Shown in pieces: positions 26,032-35,152 of a DNA stretch of 64,000 nt. The notes beneath the pieces were generated by a model, which saw only the letters and a program-made list of their open reading frames with translations, had not been told where the DNA came from and searched no databases. The translations under genes were made by a program, and so were the position numbers. Numbering within the stretch: position 1 is the first letter of the stretch; every line of letters begins with the position of its first letter. Origin of the DNA: Phycisphaeraceae bacterium (GTDB lineage Bacteria; Planctomycetota; Phycisphaerae; Phycisphaerales; Phycisphaeraceae); contig PAIY01000123.1 of assembly GCA_002704825.1 (NCBI GenBank), positions 1-64,000 on the forward strand, written 5' to 3'.

Positions 26032-26817
26032 ATGCTTATTGTCGAACGACAACAGAAGATTCTGGAACTGCTCCAGCAACGCTTGACCGTGCAGCTTGAA
26101 GACCTGTCACGCGAGTTGGATGTCAGTACGTCGACAATCCGCCGTGACCTTGAGGTACTTGAAGAACAGGGCTTTGCCAAGCGGACACATGGTGGGGCGA
26201 TCTACACCGGCAGTGAATCCCAGTCCCCGCATGGTATCTCCGGCCAGACGCTCACCGAGCGCATGAACGAGTCGATTCAAGCGAAGATGGCCATCGGCGC
26301 CTTGGCGGCATCACTGGTCAAACCGCACATGACCGTGCTCATGGATGGTGGATCCACCGTCATCTATGCTGCTCGTCAGATCACGGCAAGACCGATTCAG
26401 GTTGTCACCGATTCACTTGCCATTGCCATGCATTTTCACGATGACGATCAGGTCGAAACGCTCATCATCGGCGGCAGTCTCTACCCACGCACCGGCATCA
26501 CCATCGGCCCGATTGCCACCGGTACCCTTGCTGAACTCCACGCGGACTTACTGCTGTTTTCGCTGTTTGGCATCCTGGGTGATTCAGTCTACAACGTGAA
26601 CATCGGCATGGCGGAAGTCGAGCAGGCCATGATGCGCCAGGCAACCCGCTGTGCGCTATTGATGGACTCCTCCAAGTTCGGTCGAAAATCCCTGGCGCGC
26701 GTCTGCGGCGTTAACGAACTGGATCACATCATCACCGACGCAGGTATCGACCCATCCTGGCAGACGCAACTCGGTGACCGTCTGGTCATTGCTCAGCAGG
26801 ATGATCATCTCGATTGA
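26032..26817 (+). CDS. DeoR-family transcriptional regulator
   Basis: 261 residues. Residues 18-56 (LEDLSRELDVSTSTIRRDL) are the DeoR winged HTH, followed by KRTHGGA, the family marker. The C-terminal DeoRC sensor domain shows MDGGSTVIYAA and TDSLAIA, where sugar phosphates bind. As the last gene of the cluster it probably controls it, responding to a phosphorylated sugar intermediate (inference from family and position). No obvious repeated operator was identified near 17394. Confidence 0.92.
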   Translation: MLIVERQQKILELLQQRLTVQLEDLSRELDVSTSTIRRDLEVLEEQGFAKRTHGGAIYTGSESQSPHGISGQTLTERMNESIQAKMAIGALAASLVKPHMTVLMDGGSTVIYAARQITARPIQVVTDSLAIAMHFHDDDQVETLIIGGSLYPRTGITIGPIATGTLAELHADLLLFSLFGILGDSVYNVNIGMAEVEQAMMRQATRCALLMDSSKFGRKSLARVCGVNELDHIITDAGIDPSWQTQLGDRLVIAQQDDHLD

Positions 26818-26959
26818 TCCCACCTTATTGCCAATACGTGGTATAGTTTTCGCATCGTGAATGTTCAGATGGTTGTCATCCATTAACTCGGGGGTGACAT
26901 TTGTAAAAACATTGCGTTGGACATGCGAATATCGCGTGTTGATCACAAGAAATGGTTTA

Positions 26960-27895
26960 ATGAATTCAACCACACCGCCAACTGAGTTGATTCATGTAGC
27001 ACTGTCGACGGATCGCAACTATCTGCAACATGCTGGTGTCATGATTGCGTCGTTGTTGTGTAACGCGTCTGAATCAGATCAGTTGATGATTCATGTGATT
27101 CATACGGATTTAACGGATGCGGATATTACCCAGCTTCAAAGTCTGACGCATCTGAGCAAAGGGCCTGTTGAAATTGCCTCCCGGAAAATCGATGGTTCAG
27201 CGTTTGAAGTCTTCCCGTCCTTGGCACGCGTGTCGATTGCCACGTATTACCGTTTGATGCTCCATGACATATTTCCGCAATGCTCGCGCCTGATTTATCT
27301 GGATGTCGACATACTGGTTCTCACGTCATTGTCGACCCTTTGGAAGACGAACCTTTCGGGCAAGGTGCTGGGCGCGGTTGAGATGGATGATCAGATATCC
27401 GCCGAGTACGACGGTTATGGCTTGGCGCCGGGCGTGCGCTTCAACGCGGGGGTGATGCTTTTGGACCTTGCTGCCATGCGACAGTTGCCGTTAGCCAAGG
27501 CCTACGACGAAACCATGGCCATGCTCGCGCCGAAAACCGTTGCTGATGATCAGAAAATTCTCAACCATGTGTTTGCGGGTAAAGTGCATATCCTGCCTTA
27601 CGCATGGAATCAGGACACCACGGTGTATCGCGAGAACGTTCGGTTCACGCAGTACGATGCAACCCAGATCAGCAATGCCATCAAGCATCCGGCGATTGTG
27701 CATTTCACCGGCCGACGCAAGCCCTGGAAGCTGGAAAAGGATCGACATGTGTATGCCCATGAATACTGGCCATACCTTGCCAAGACGCCCTGGCGACATC
27801 GCCGGTGGGCAGGCTATATCAAACGCATTTTCTTTCCCAATCTCAAGAAAACCCCCAATTCGACCTACCACAAGCAACAAACTCAAGGGCTTTAG
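26960..27895 (+). CDS. Glycosyltransferase family 8 protein (LgtC/glycogenin-like)
   Basis: 311 residues from MNSTTPPTEL; the frame is open upstream to 26861 but that part has no family features. HVALSTDRNYLQHAGVMIAS binds nucleotide sugar, and LIYLDVDILVL contains the metal-binding DxD. ARVSIATYYRLMLHDIFP is also typical. The family transfers galactose or glucose, with retention, to lipopolysaccharide cores or proteins. The C-terminus is basic and may contact the membrane. It follows deoR on the same strand but a 140-bp gap suggests its own promoter. Confidence 0.87.
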   Translation: MNSTTPPTELIHVALSTDRNYLQHAGVMIASLLCNASESDQLMIHVIHTDLTDADITQLQSLTHLSKGPVEIASRKIDGSAFEVFPSLARVSIATYYRLMLHDIFPQCSRLIYLDVDILVLTSLSTLWKTNLSGKVLGAVEMDDQISAEYDGYGLAPGVRFNAGVMLLDLAAMRQLPLAKAYDETMAMLAPKTVADDQKILNHVFAGKVHILPYAWNQDTTVYRENVRFTQYDATQISNAIKHPAIVHFTGRRKPWKLEKDRHVYAHEYWPYLAKTPWRHRRWAGYIKRIFFPNLKKTPNSTYHKQQTQGL

Positions 27896-27907
27896 GACGC
27901 GCATTGA

Positions 27908-28993
<1,086 letters not shown>

Positions 28994-28995
28994 AC

Positions 28996-29763
28996 ATGAA
29001 TCTCTTACTTATCAACATTGGCAATACGCGCACGCAGGTTGGCACCTTCCGTGACGATAAAATTCATAACCCCGAATCCATCTGTCACTCGGCTCCCGAG
29101 CGTGACCTGGAACATCTGCTCTCCGAGAGTTTCGCGGAAGTCAGTAACAAGGCCAATGTCATGGTTCTGATTTCATCGGTCAACTCGCGTGCCAAGCAGA
29201 ATGTCACCCAACTGCTTCGCCGAATTGAGGCAGGGCCTGTCGTGGTGATGGAAGAGGATCTCAGCGTCCCGGTCGGCCGACAGCTTGACCCTGAGACCAT
29301 TGTCGGAACCGATCGGCTGCTCAATGCTGCTGCCGCGTTCGGGCATCTGAGTCAGGCCTGTGTCGTCGTCGATGCGGGGACCGCCATCACCGTGGACTAC
29401 GTCGACGGGCAAGGCACTTTCCACGGCGGGGCGATTGGACCGGGCGCTAAGACCATGCTTCAGAGTATGCATCAACATGCAGAGCAGTTACCCGATGTCG
29501 AATTCAAAAAGCCCGACGAACCTATCGGCCACAACACTGCCCAGGCGATGCTCTCCGCAGTGTTCTATGGCATCCGTGGCATGGTGCGTGAACTCGTCGA
29601 ACAATATGCCGAACACGCCGGTGCGTATCCCGTCGTCGTTGCCACAGGCGGTGATGCCGATGTGCTGTTCAAGGACTATGAACTCGTCGAACACATCGTC
29701 CCCGAACTGACGATGCTGGGCATGGTGCAAGCGATCAAGACCCAGATGAAGTCGGATGATTGA
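28996..29763 (+). CDS. coaX: Type III pantothenate kinase
   Basis: 255 residues from MNLLLINIGNTRT; an ATG at 28984, overlapping obgE, is an alternative. Family motifs are GTDRLLNA (about 98), DAGTAITVDYVDG (about 124) and HGGAIGPG. It phosphorylates pantothenate in the first step of CoA synthesis. Odd point: the first ATP-site motif reads NIGNT where most CoaX proteins have DxGNT, so the usual Asp is Asn. Position directly after obgE suggests coexpression. Confidence 0.9.
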   Translation: MNLLLINIGNTRTQVGTFRDDKIHNPESICHSAPERDLEHLLSESFAEVSNKANVMVLISSVNSRAKQNVTQLLRRIEAGPVVVMEEDLSVPVGRQLDPETIVGTDRLLNAAAAFGHLSQACVVVDAGTAITVDYVDGQGTFHGGAIGPGAKTMLQSMHQHAEQLPDVEFKKPDEPIGHNTAQAMLSAVFYGIRGMVRELVEQYAEHAGAYPVVVATGGDADVLFKDYELVEHIVPELTMLGMVQAIKTQMKSDD

Positions 29764-29814
29764 TTGACATTTTCAAAATAAACCTGTGACGAAACCGAAC
29801 TGCGAAAGGTTGCA

Positions 29815-30297
29815 ATGAACCAGAACCAACAGATTCAGACGCCCGAGCAAGCAGCCAAAATTCTCCGTTTAATCTGGGGCATGATGCTTCTTGGACAACT
29901 GGCCTTTTTTGCGGTTGCATTGGTTGTGAGCTTTAACGGTGAACCTGCGACGTTTGAATCGGTGAAGATTTTTTACATTATTGCCGTGGTTCTTGGCCTG
30001 ATGTCTGTGCCGATGGGTTCGTTCATTCGGATGCAGATTTACAAGAAACACTGGGTGAACAATGCCGTCACACCGCAGGGCTATTTCATCGGCTCACTGC
30101 TGTCGATGGCAATCATTGAAGGCGCTGCGCTGTTCTCCATTGTGGTGCTTTTTCTGCATGGGCAGATCGGCCCGACACTGGCGCTGCCGATTGCGTTGAT
30201 GGGTGTCTTTGCGATGAACTACCCCAACGGCAAACCCATGCAGCCTTCCAATCCTGACTTCATCAACAACCAACCCCCGGACCTGCTCAAAAAGTGA
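29815..30297 (+). CDS. Four-helix membrane protein, unknown
   Basis: 160 residues with four hydrophobic segments (about 20-40, 53-72, 90-112, 118-138) and a polar, Pro/Asn-rich C-terminal tail. I do not recognise the family. The stop codon overlaps the GTG start of the next gene (gtga at 30294), so it is translationally coupled to the MnmE-like GTPase. Confidence 0.75.
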   Translation: MNQNQQIQTPEQAAKILRLIWGMMLLGQLAFFAVALVVSFNGEPATFESVKIFYIIAVVLGLMSVPMGSFIRMQIYKKHWVNNAVTPQGYFIGSLLSMAIIEGAALFSIVVLFLHGQIGPTLALPIALMGVFAMNYPNGKPMQPSNPDFINNQPPDLLKK

Positions 30298-31310
30298 TCA
30301 CGCTGAGTCTGACAACTCCGTCCAACGCGGCTGGCGCGGTGGCATTGGTCCAATTGCATGGTCAAGGTGTCAAATCACTTCTTGCTGAACTCTGTGACCG
30401 ACAAAGCTGGGACGATGGCTGCGTTTATCTCTGCGACTTTGCAGGGATCGACGAAGGCTTGGCTGTGTGTCTGAATGACCAATGGGCGCAGCTCATGCCT
30501 CACGGTGGACTGCGTGTCATTGAACTGCTGACCGATAAACTCATCAGCATGAATTGTCATCTCAAACCGCCATCCAATCGCGAGCTTTACCCCGAAGCAG
30601 CAAGCGACTTTGAAGCGGACATGTTGGCAACCCTCGCTTTATCTCCAAGCCCCGCAGCAGTTGATCTGCTATTGGCACAGTCGGAAAACTGGTCGCGTGA
30701 TGACTTGGACTTTTCGCATATCGCTACGGATACCCAGCAACTGGATCAACTCTGTCACATGCCCTCGGTTGTCCTTGTCGGCCCAGCCAATGTCGGTAAG
30801 AGCACGCTCACCAATCGGATTCTCGGCTACGCAGCAAGCATCGTCGCGGACCTGCCGGGCACCACGCGAGACTGGGTTGGTGGGATGACGCAACTCCGCG
30901 GGGTGGCAGTGCGTTGGATGGACACGCCGGGCATACGCATCAGTGATGATGATGTCGAACAACAAGCTATCGGTTTGGCAAAACAGGTCATCGATGAGGC
31001 TGACGTTTTGGTTTACATGTCTGATCTGCAAAACGGTTTTGAAGCAGCCAATCTCACAAATCGCAAGCCCGACATATTGACTTTAAACAAGGTCGATGCG
31101 TTGACCGATGACGATGCAGCGCAGTTGCCCAAGCAACTCCTGCCGATCAGCTCAACCACCGGTCAGGGATTGGGTGAATTGGTTGAAGCGATTCTCAAAC
31201 AACTGGGTTTGCATCAAATCGACGCGCAAACGCCGTGGGCGTTTTCCGATCGTCTTAAACGAATCGTAAGCCAACGCGATACCGTCACGCTGCAACAATA
31301 CATGCAATAA
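30294..31310 (+). CDS. MnmE-like GTPase, shortened
   Basis: 338 residues starting with GTG. The N-terminal 100 residues (NAAGAVALVQLHG) resemble a reduced TrmE domain. The G domain is clear: GPANVGKSTL, PGTTRD, DTPGIRIS, LNKVD and SSTTG. True MnmE (about 450 residues) ends with a C-x-G-K motif needed for uridine-34 modification; here the chain ends TLQQYMQ with no such Cys. It may be a divergent MnmE relative with another role, or a lineage form. It overlaps the upstream membrane protein gene by 4 nt. Confidence 0.78.
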   Translation: MITLSLTTPSNAAGAVALVQLHGQGVKSLLAELCDRQSWDDGCVYLCDFAGIDEGLAVCLNDQWAQLMPHGGLRVIELLTDKLISMNCHLKPPSNRELYPEAASDFEADMLATLALSPSPAAVDLLLAQSENWSRDDLDFSHIATDTQQLDQLCHMPSVVLVGPANVGKSTLTNRILGYAASIVADLPGTTRDWVGGMTQLRGVAVRWMDTPGIRISDDDVEQQAIGLAKQVIDEADVLVYMSDLQNGFEAANLTNRKPDILTLNKVDALTDDDAAQLPKQLLPISSTTGQGLGELVEAILKQLGLHQIDAQTPWAFSDRLKRIVSQRDTVTLQQYMQ

Positions 31311-31314
31311 ACAC

Positions 31315-31413
31315 AAGACATCGGCTCGACACGAGCCGGCTCGCCAAGGCATGAAAATGTTTGTCTCCGCGACACTGTCTTCGCGAGCCGGATCGTATCG
31401 ATCCGGTGCCTTG
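31315..31413. repeat. Palindromic repeat family D, two copies in inverted orientation
   Basis: Hairpins CGGCTCG-ACA-CGAGCCG (31322-31338) and CCGGATCG-TAT-CGATCCGG (31388-31406), each with flank gcgagcc and ccaagg/ccttg, face each other in the gap between convergent genes. A third copy lies at 58295-58331. The paired arrangement resembles a REP/BIME unit. Confidence 0.75.
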
Positions 31414-31422
31414 AAAAACGTG

Positions 31423-32256
31423 TTACGCACGTTGTGTTTCTCGGTATTCCGTCGGTGACATGCCATGGGTGGTTTGCATCTGGCGGATGAGGGTGTGTGA
31501 AGTGCCGAAGCCGGATTGATCGGCGACTTGTGCGACGGAGAGATTGGTTTCCTTGAGCAGGATCAGTGCACGTTGGAGTTTTTGTTGAATGAGAAACTGA
31601 CCGGGACTGATACCGATTTTCTCGACGAATCTTCGGGTGAGATGTTCGCGGCTGACATCGAATCTTGCTGCAATGGATTTAAGTGACAACGTGCCGGTGG
31701 GGTGTTGGAGCAGTTGTTCGATGGCCTGGTCGACCGGGGATTCGGTTTTCTGCCAACGGGCGCGCATGTCATCGGCGATTTGCATGACCAGTCGATAGAT
31801 CGCCGTCGCCATGTCGTAGGGATCGGTGTTGTGCTTGGGTGCTGCCATGTCATAAATCTGGTGGATGGTTCGCATCGTGGTGGACTTGGGATCGATGGTC
31901 AGAATCGACCCGAATTGTTGTCGCAGGTAATGCCAGTGTTCGCGCAATCCAGCACCACTGAGATTCAGCCAGATACACTCGTATATCTCATCACGATCCG
32001 GGTCCAGATAATAGCTGCTGTCTTCCATGTAGCTGAACACAAAGGCCTGTTGTGGCTTGACGATGAATTTCTGGCCGCGTTCGACATAGACACTTGAGCC
32101 CCGGATGTTGTACTGGATACTCACGCAGTGATGCGGACCGCGATCATGATTGCGCCAGTGGTAATGTTCGTTGGGCGTACGGACATCGTGGCCGTAGGTC
32201 CAGACGGACCAGAAGGGCGGGGTGGAACTGGGTTCGTGGACAGCAAGTTGCGCCAT
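31423..32256 (-). CDS. AraC-family transcriptional regulator
   Basis: 277 residues. A cupin-like sensor domain (about 1-160, with PNEHYHWRNHDRGPHHCVS) precedes the C-terminal double HTH: SLKSIAARFDVSREHLTRRF (about 180-200) and VAQVADQSGFGTSHTLIRQM (about 230-250), then PTEYRE. It is divergent from the GH4 glycosidase at 32361 with a 104-bp shared region, so it likely controls that gene in response to a sugar. Two tatcacaa direct repeats lie 21 bp apart near its start. Confidence 0.92.
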   Translation of the reverse strand: MAQLAVHEPSSTPPFWSVWTYGHDVRTPNEHYHWRNHDRGPHHCVSIQYNIRGSSVYVERGQKFIVKPQQAFVFSYMEDSSYYLDPDRDEIYECIWLNLSGAGLREHWHYLRQQFGSILTIDPKSTTMRTIHQIYDMAAPKHNTDPYDMATAIYRLVMQIADDMRARWQKTESPVDQAIEQLLQHPTGTLSLKSIAARFDVSREHLTRRFVEKIGISPGQFLIQQKLQRALILLKETNLSVAQVADQSGFGTSHTLIRQMQTTHGMSPTEYRETQRA

Positions 32257-32284
32257 ATCACAAAATATACATTAACTATCACAA
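32256..32284 (+). promoter_or_regulatory. Possible AraC-type half-sites (tatcacaa direct repeats)
   Basis: tatcacaa at 32256-32263 and at 32277-32284, start-to-start 21 bp, the two-turn spacing usual for AraC-type dimers. The first overlaps the start codon of the araC-type gene. Confidence 0.4.
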
Positions 32285-32360
32285 TATTGTCGTTGAAATT
32301 CCTGAATTTTGGGTAACAATAATCAAAGTTTGTCACACGCTGTTAATCAGGAGCAAAACA

Positions 32361-33872
32361 ATGGCCACAGCCACCATCGACAAAGAAGCCAAGAAGGGCC
32401 ACGAAGCCCACATGCAGACCGCAGAAAACCAGAAGGGTCTTCCCGGTAAATTCACCCGTCCGATCAAGATCACTTTCCTGGGAGCCGGTTCGGCTTTCTG
32501 CCCGCGTCTGTGCAATGACGTGCTGCAGATGCCCGGTGCCGACAAGGGCGAAATCTTCCTCGTCGACATTGACGAAGAACGCCTCAACACCATGCACCAG
32601 CTCATCGAAAAGCTCATCGGTGTCAAGGGTCGCAGCGAAGGTTGGACCGTCAAGTCCTCGACCAATCGTCTCGAAGCCCTGCCAGGCAGCACCTATGTTG
32701 TCAGCTGCATCGAAGTGTCCGGCACCGACTGCGTCAAGTTCGATAACGACATTCCGCTGAAGTACGGCATCGACCAATGCATCGGCGACACCATCGGTCC
32801 CGGTGGTCTGTTCAAAGCCCTGCGTACCGTCCCGGTCTTCCTGGATGTGCTGCGTGACATGCGTGACATCTGCCCCGATGCATGGATGCTCAACTACACC
32901 AACCCGATGAACATCATGTGTCTGGCAGCCGCCCGCGCGGTTCCTGAAATCAAAGTCGTTGGCCTTTGTCACTCCGTGCAGGGCACCAGTCACTTGCTGG
33001 CCAAGTATGCCGACGTCCCCTACGAAGAGATGGAATGGGAATGTGCCGGCATCAACCACCTGGCATGGTTCACCACGCTCAAGCACAAGGGTGAAAACCT
33101 CTACGAAAAGACACTGTACAAGAAGTTCGCAGACGAAATTGCTGAAGGTCACGCCGAGTATGATCGCGGTGAAGCCCTTGCCGACGCCACCGATGCCGGT
33201 CGCATCAAGGACTACGAATTCCCGTACAAGATGAAGGACCTTGTCCGCAAGGATATGTGCGTGAACTTCGGCGCGTTCATCACTGAATCCTCCGGTCACC
33301 TTTCTGAATACCTGCCGTACTATCGCAAGAGTGAAGAAGGCAAGAAACTCTGGCGTCTGACCTATGACGGCGGTTCACGTTTCTATGCCACCAACTGGCC
33401 CAACTGGCGCAAGGAAGCTGATAAGGATCGCATGGCCATGGTCAACGGTGAAAAGGAATGCGGCTGGGAACGCAGTTGGGAATACGCTTCCTGGATCATC
33501 GAAGGTCGTGAAAAGGATCAGCCGTTCCGCATCCATGGCAACATCGCCAACTTTGATGCCACCGGTCGCGGTCCGGTCATCACCAACCTGCCTTCGGATG
33601 GCTGTGTTGAAGTGGCCTGTATGGTTGATCGCAACGGCATCCACCCGACGCGTTACGGTGCACTTCCCCCGCAGATGGCTGCCATTTGCCGCCTGAACAT
33701 GAACATGTTCGACCTGGCTGCCAAGGCCTGTATCGAGAAGTCCAAGGAAGCAGCGATTCACGCGTTGATGCTTGACCCCCTGTGTGCCGCCGTGCTCACG
33801 CCGGGTGAAATCCGCAAGATGACCAACGAAATGTTCGACGCCGAAGCCGCGTTTTTGCCCGGTTTTGAATAA
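32361..33872 (+). CDS. Glycoside hydrolase family 4 (alpha-galactosidase/alpha-galacturonidase-like)
   Basis: 503 residues; AGGAG lies 9 nt before the ATG. GH4 enzymes use NAD+ and a divalent metal. Visible: the dinucleotide site ITFLGAGSAFCPRL (about 38), GDTIGPGGLFKALRT (about 145), the metal site GLCHSVQGTSH (about 200) and GINHLAWF (about 230). The CHSVQGT form is like MelA-type alpha-galactosidases. A 25-residue polar N-terminal extension is extra. Cytoplasmic; substrate is an alpha-linked galactoside or uronide. A terminator follows at 33905. Confidence 0.92.
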   Translation: MATATIDKEAKKGHEAHMQTAENQKGLPGKFTRPIKITFLGAGSAFCPRLCNDVLQMPGADKGEIFLVDIDEERLNTMHQLIEKLIGVKGRSEGWTVKSSTNRLEALPGSTYVVSCIEVSGTDCVKFDNDIPLKYGIDQCIGDTIGPGGLFKALRTVPVFLDVLRDMRDICPDAWMLNYTNPMNIMCLAAARAVPEIKVVGLCHSVQGTSHLLAKYADVPYEEMEWECAGINHLAWFTTLKHKGENLYEKTLYKKFADEIAEGHAEYDRGEALADATDAGRIKDYEFPYKMKDLVRKDMCVNFGAFITESSGHLSEYLPYYRKSEEGKKLWRLTYDGGSRFYATNWPNWRKEADKDRMAMVNGEKECGWERSWEYASWIIEGREKDQPFRIHGNIANFDATGRGPVITNLPSDGCVEVACMVDRNGIHPTRYGALPPQMAAICRLNMNMFDLAAKACIEKSKEAAIHALMLDPLCAAVLTPGEIRKMTNEMFDAEAAFLPGFE

Positions 33873-33904
33873 GTTCGAATATCACAGATTGTGATTGCAA
33901 ATAA

Positions 33905-33944
33905 AAAACGGGCTGGCCATGGATGTGGTCAGCCCGTTTTGTTA
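33905..33944 (+). terminator. Rho-independent terminator after the GH4 gene
   Basis: Stem aaaacgggctg / cagcccgtttt with a 14-nt loop and a T-rich exit, 33 bp after the stop codon. Confidence 0.85.
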
Positions 33945-33981
33945 TTGATTTAATGTCTCGTCAAAGCCGTGTCACTCAAAG

Positions 33982-34003
33982 CCGTGTCGCTCCCGCGGCA
34001 CGG
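33982..34003. repeat. GC-rich hairpin
   Basis: CCGTGTCGC-tccc-GCGGCACGG, preceded by the direct repeat caaagccgtgtc (33962 and 33977). It lies between the GH4 terminator and the PEGA-lipoprotein stop; no T-run, so not a clear terminator. Confidence 0.4.
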
Positions 34004-34024
34004 GTTGCCTTGTCGCCTTGCGTT

Positions 34025-34435
34025 TTACTCTGACTCGTTATTTTGTGCACCCACTTGCGACTTAAGCTCCGCAGCACGCTGCACCACTTCGGCATCACTG
34101 ACTGCCAACTTGGGTTCAAGATCAAAATGCCAATCCTGAATCACGTGAGCATCAGAGATCGCTTCAGCAATGATGTCCGGGCCGGGCGCTTCCCACCACG
34201 GTGCCTTGGCTTCTTCCTGGGTCCATAGTGGCTTGTATCCGTCGAGTTCCAGACGCACGTCGTACACGCCGTAGAACTTGTAAGGTACGGAGACGGGGGT
34301 GCGGCCGACTTCCTGATCATTGAGATGAACCAATGCGCCCTGGGGCGTGGAGTCGATCTTGATCGTACGCTGGACACAGCCGGTGGTCATGACCGCCAAA
34401 GCGATCAACAGGAAAAATTTGCGTGCTTGCTTCAT
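34025..34435 (-). CDS. PEGA-domain lipoprotein
   Basis: 136 residues. The signal peptide ends in a lipobox MTTGC (Cys 20), so it should be lipid-anchored. Residues 26-72 (IDSTPQGALVHLNDQEVGRT, then VRLELDGYKP) form a PEGA domain, a small beta-sandwich common in surface proteins. The C-terminal half is polar and unassigned. It is divergent from moaC. Confidence 0.88.
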   Translation of the reverse strand: MKQARKFFLLIALAVMTTGCVQRTIKIDSTPQGALVHLNDQEVGRTPVSVPYKFYGVYDVRLELDGYKPLWTQEEAKAPWWEAPGPDIIAEAISDAHVIQDWHFDLEPKLAVSDAEVVQRAAELKSQVGAQNNESE

Positions 34436-34447
34436 GATCCGTATAGA
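34419..34447 (+). promoter_or_regulatory. Candidate promoter of moaC
   Basis: TTGCGT (34419), 17-nt spacer, TATAGA (34442); the start codon is 11 nt beyond the -10, leaving a leader of only a few bases. It overlaps the first codons of the divergent lipoprotein gene. Confidence 0.35.
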
Positions 34448-34458
34448 ATACCAAAACC

Positions 34459-34920
34459 ATGGACACAGGAAAGCTCACTCATATCGATGATGCCGGCAAA
34501 GCTCAGATGGTCAACGTCTCAGCCAAACCCCCAATGCACCGCAAAGCTGTCGCACAAGGCGATTTCGTCGCTTCACCACAGACCCTCGACCGCCTGATGG
34601 CAGGGGATTTACCCAAAGGTGAAGCCCTTGCAGTCGCCCGCATCGCAGGCATTCAGGCAGCCAAACGCACCGATGAACTCATCCCGCTCTGTCATTCGCT
34701 ACCGTTGGATGTGGTCACCGTGGACTTCACCCGCCATGCTGCTGACACCGTCCGCGTCACTGCCTCCGCATCGCTGACCGCCAAGACCGGCGTGGAGATG
34801 GAAGCGCTGGTTGCTGTGTCCGCAGCCTGTCTGACGTTGTATGACATGACCAAGGCTATCGACAAGCAGTTGAAGATTCAGAATGTCGAACTGGTGGAAA
34901 AGACAAAGACACCGGTGTGA
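34459..34920 (+). CDS. moaC: Cyclic pyranopterin monophosphate synthase
   Basis: 153 residues, typical MoaC size. It shows LTHIDDAGKAQMVNVS at the start, LIPLCHSLPLD (about 75) with the conserved His, and GVEMEALVAVSAACLTLYDM (about 112), which holds active-site Glu/Met/Lys positions. It rearranges 3',8-cyclo-7,8-dihydro-GTP to cPMP in molybdenum cofactor synthesis. No other moa gene is adjacent. No Shine-Dalgarno sequence. Confidence 0.95.
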   Translation: MDTGKLTHIDDAGKAQMVNVSAKPPMHRKAVAQGDFVASPQTLDRLMAGDLPKGEALAVARIAGIQAAKRTDELIPLCHSLPLDVVTVDFTRHAADTVRVTASASLTAKTGVEMEALVAVSAACLTLYDMTKAIDKQLKIQNVELVEKTKTPV

Positions 34921-34938
34921 CAAAGCGAAAAATGATTC

Positions 34939-35023
34939 CGTCACTCCCGCGCAGGCGGGAGTCCAGTGGAACTTGCAAGTGCGCACAGAATGCCACTGGA
35001 TTCCCGCCTGCGCGGGAATGACG
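34939..35023. repeat. REP-like palindromic repeat, family A, copy 3
   Basis: cgtcactcccgcgcaggcgg at the left end and ttcccgcctgcgcgggaatg at the right end; the 35-bp centre differs from copies 2 and 4. Confidence 0.9.
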
Positions 35024-35074
35024 ATAAAGATATTTGTCGGCGGCAAACACATCAACAAAAATGACTTGATTCAA

Positions 35075-35120
35075 CCGAGTCAAGATGACTCGGCTATATA
35101 GCCCGGTCAGCTTGACCGGG
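35075..35120. repeat. Two adjacent triloop hairpins
   Basis: CCGAGTCA-AGA-TGACTCGG (35075-35093) and CCCGGTCA-GCT-TGACCGGG (35102-35120). The two are variants of one pattern with paired stem changes. They lie 33 bp past the stop of the sigma-like gene at 35153 (minus strand). Confidence 0.7.
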
Positions 35121-35152
35121 ATGAATCATGTTGCGTGGTGATGTAAGTCGAA

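Larger units (their letters stand above)
17394..26817 (+). other. PVM-type bacterial microcompartment gene cluster
   Basis: Thirteen codirectional genes: pduL-type phosphotransacylase, BMC-H, BMC-H, acetate kinase, BMC-H, BMC-P, aldehyde dehydrogenase, BMC-P, RpiB-like protein, BMC-P, class II aldolase, malate/lactate dehydrogenase homologue and DeoR regulator. This matches the Planctomycetes-Verrucomicrobia microcompartment known to degrade L-fucose and L-rhamnose via lactaldehyde. There is no BMC-T (tandem-domain) shell gene. Spacers of 50-190 bp hold short palindromes. Isomerase and kinase genes for the sugars are absent from the window. Confidence 0.92.

Noticed and set aside
32343-33299. 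A 318-codon open frame on the minus strand
   Set aside because: Antisense to the GH4 gene, which has all expected motifs.
34939-35023. Family A elements as rho-independent terminators
   Set aside because: They contain strong hairpins but no T-run after them, and occur at variable distance from genes and also at a window edge; a dispersed repeat explains them better.
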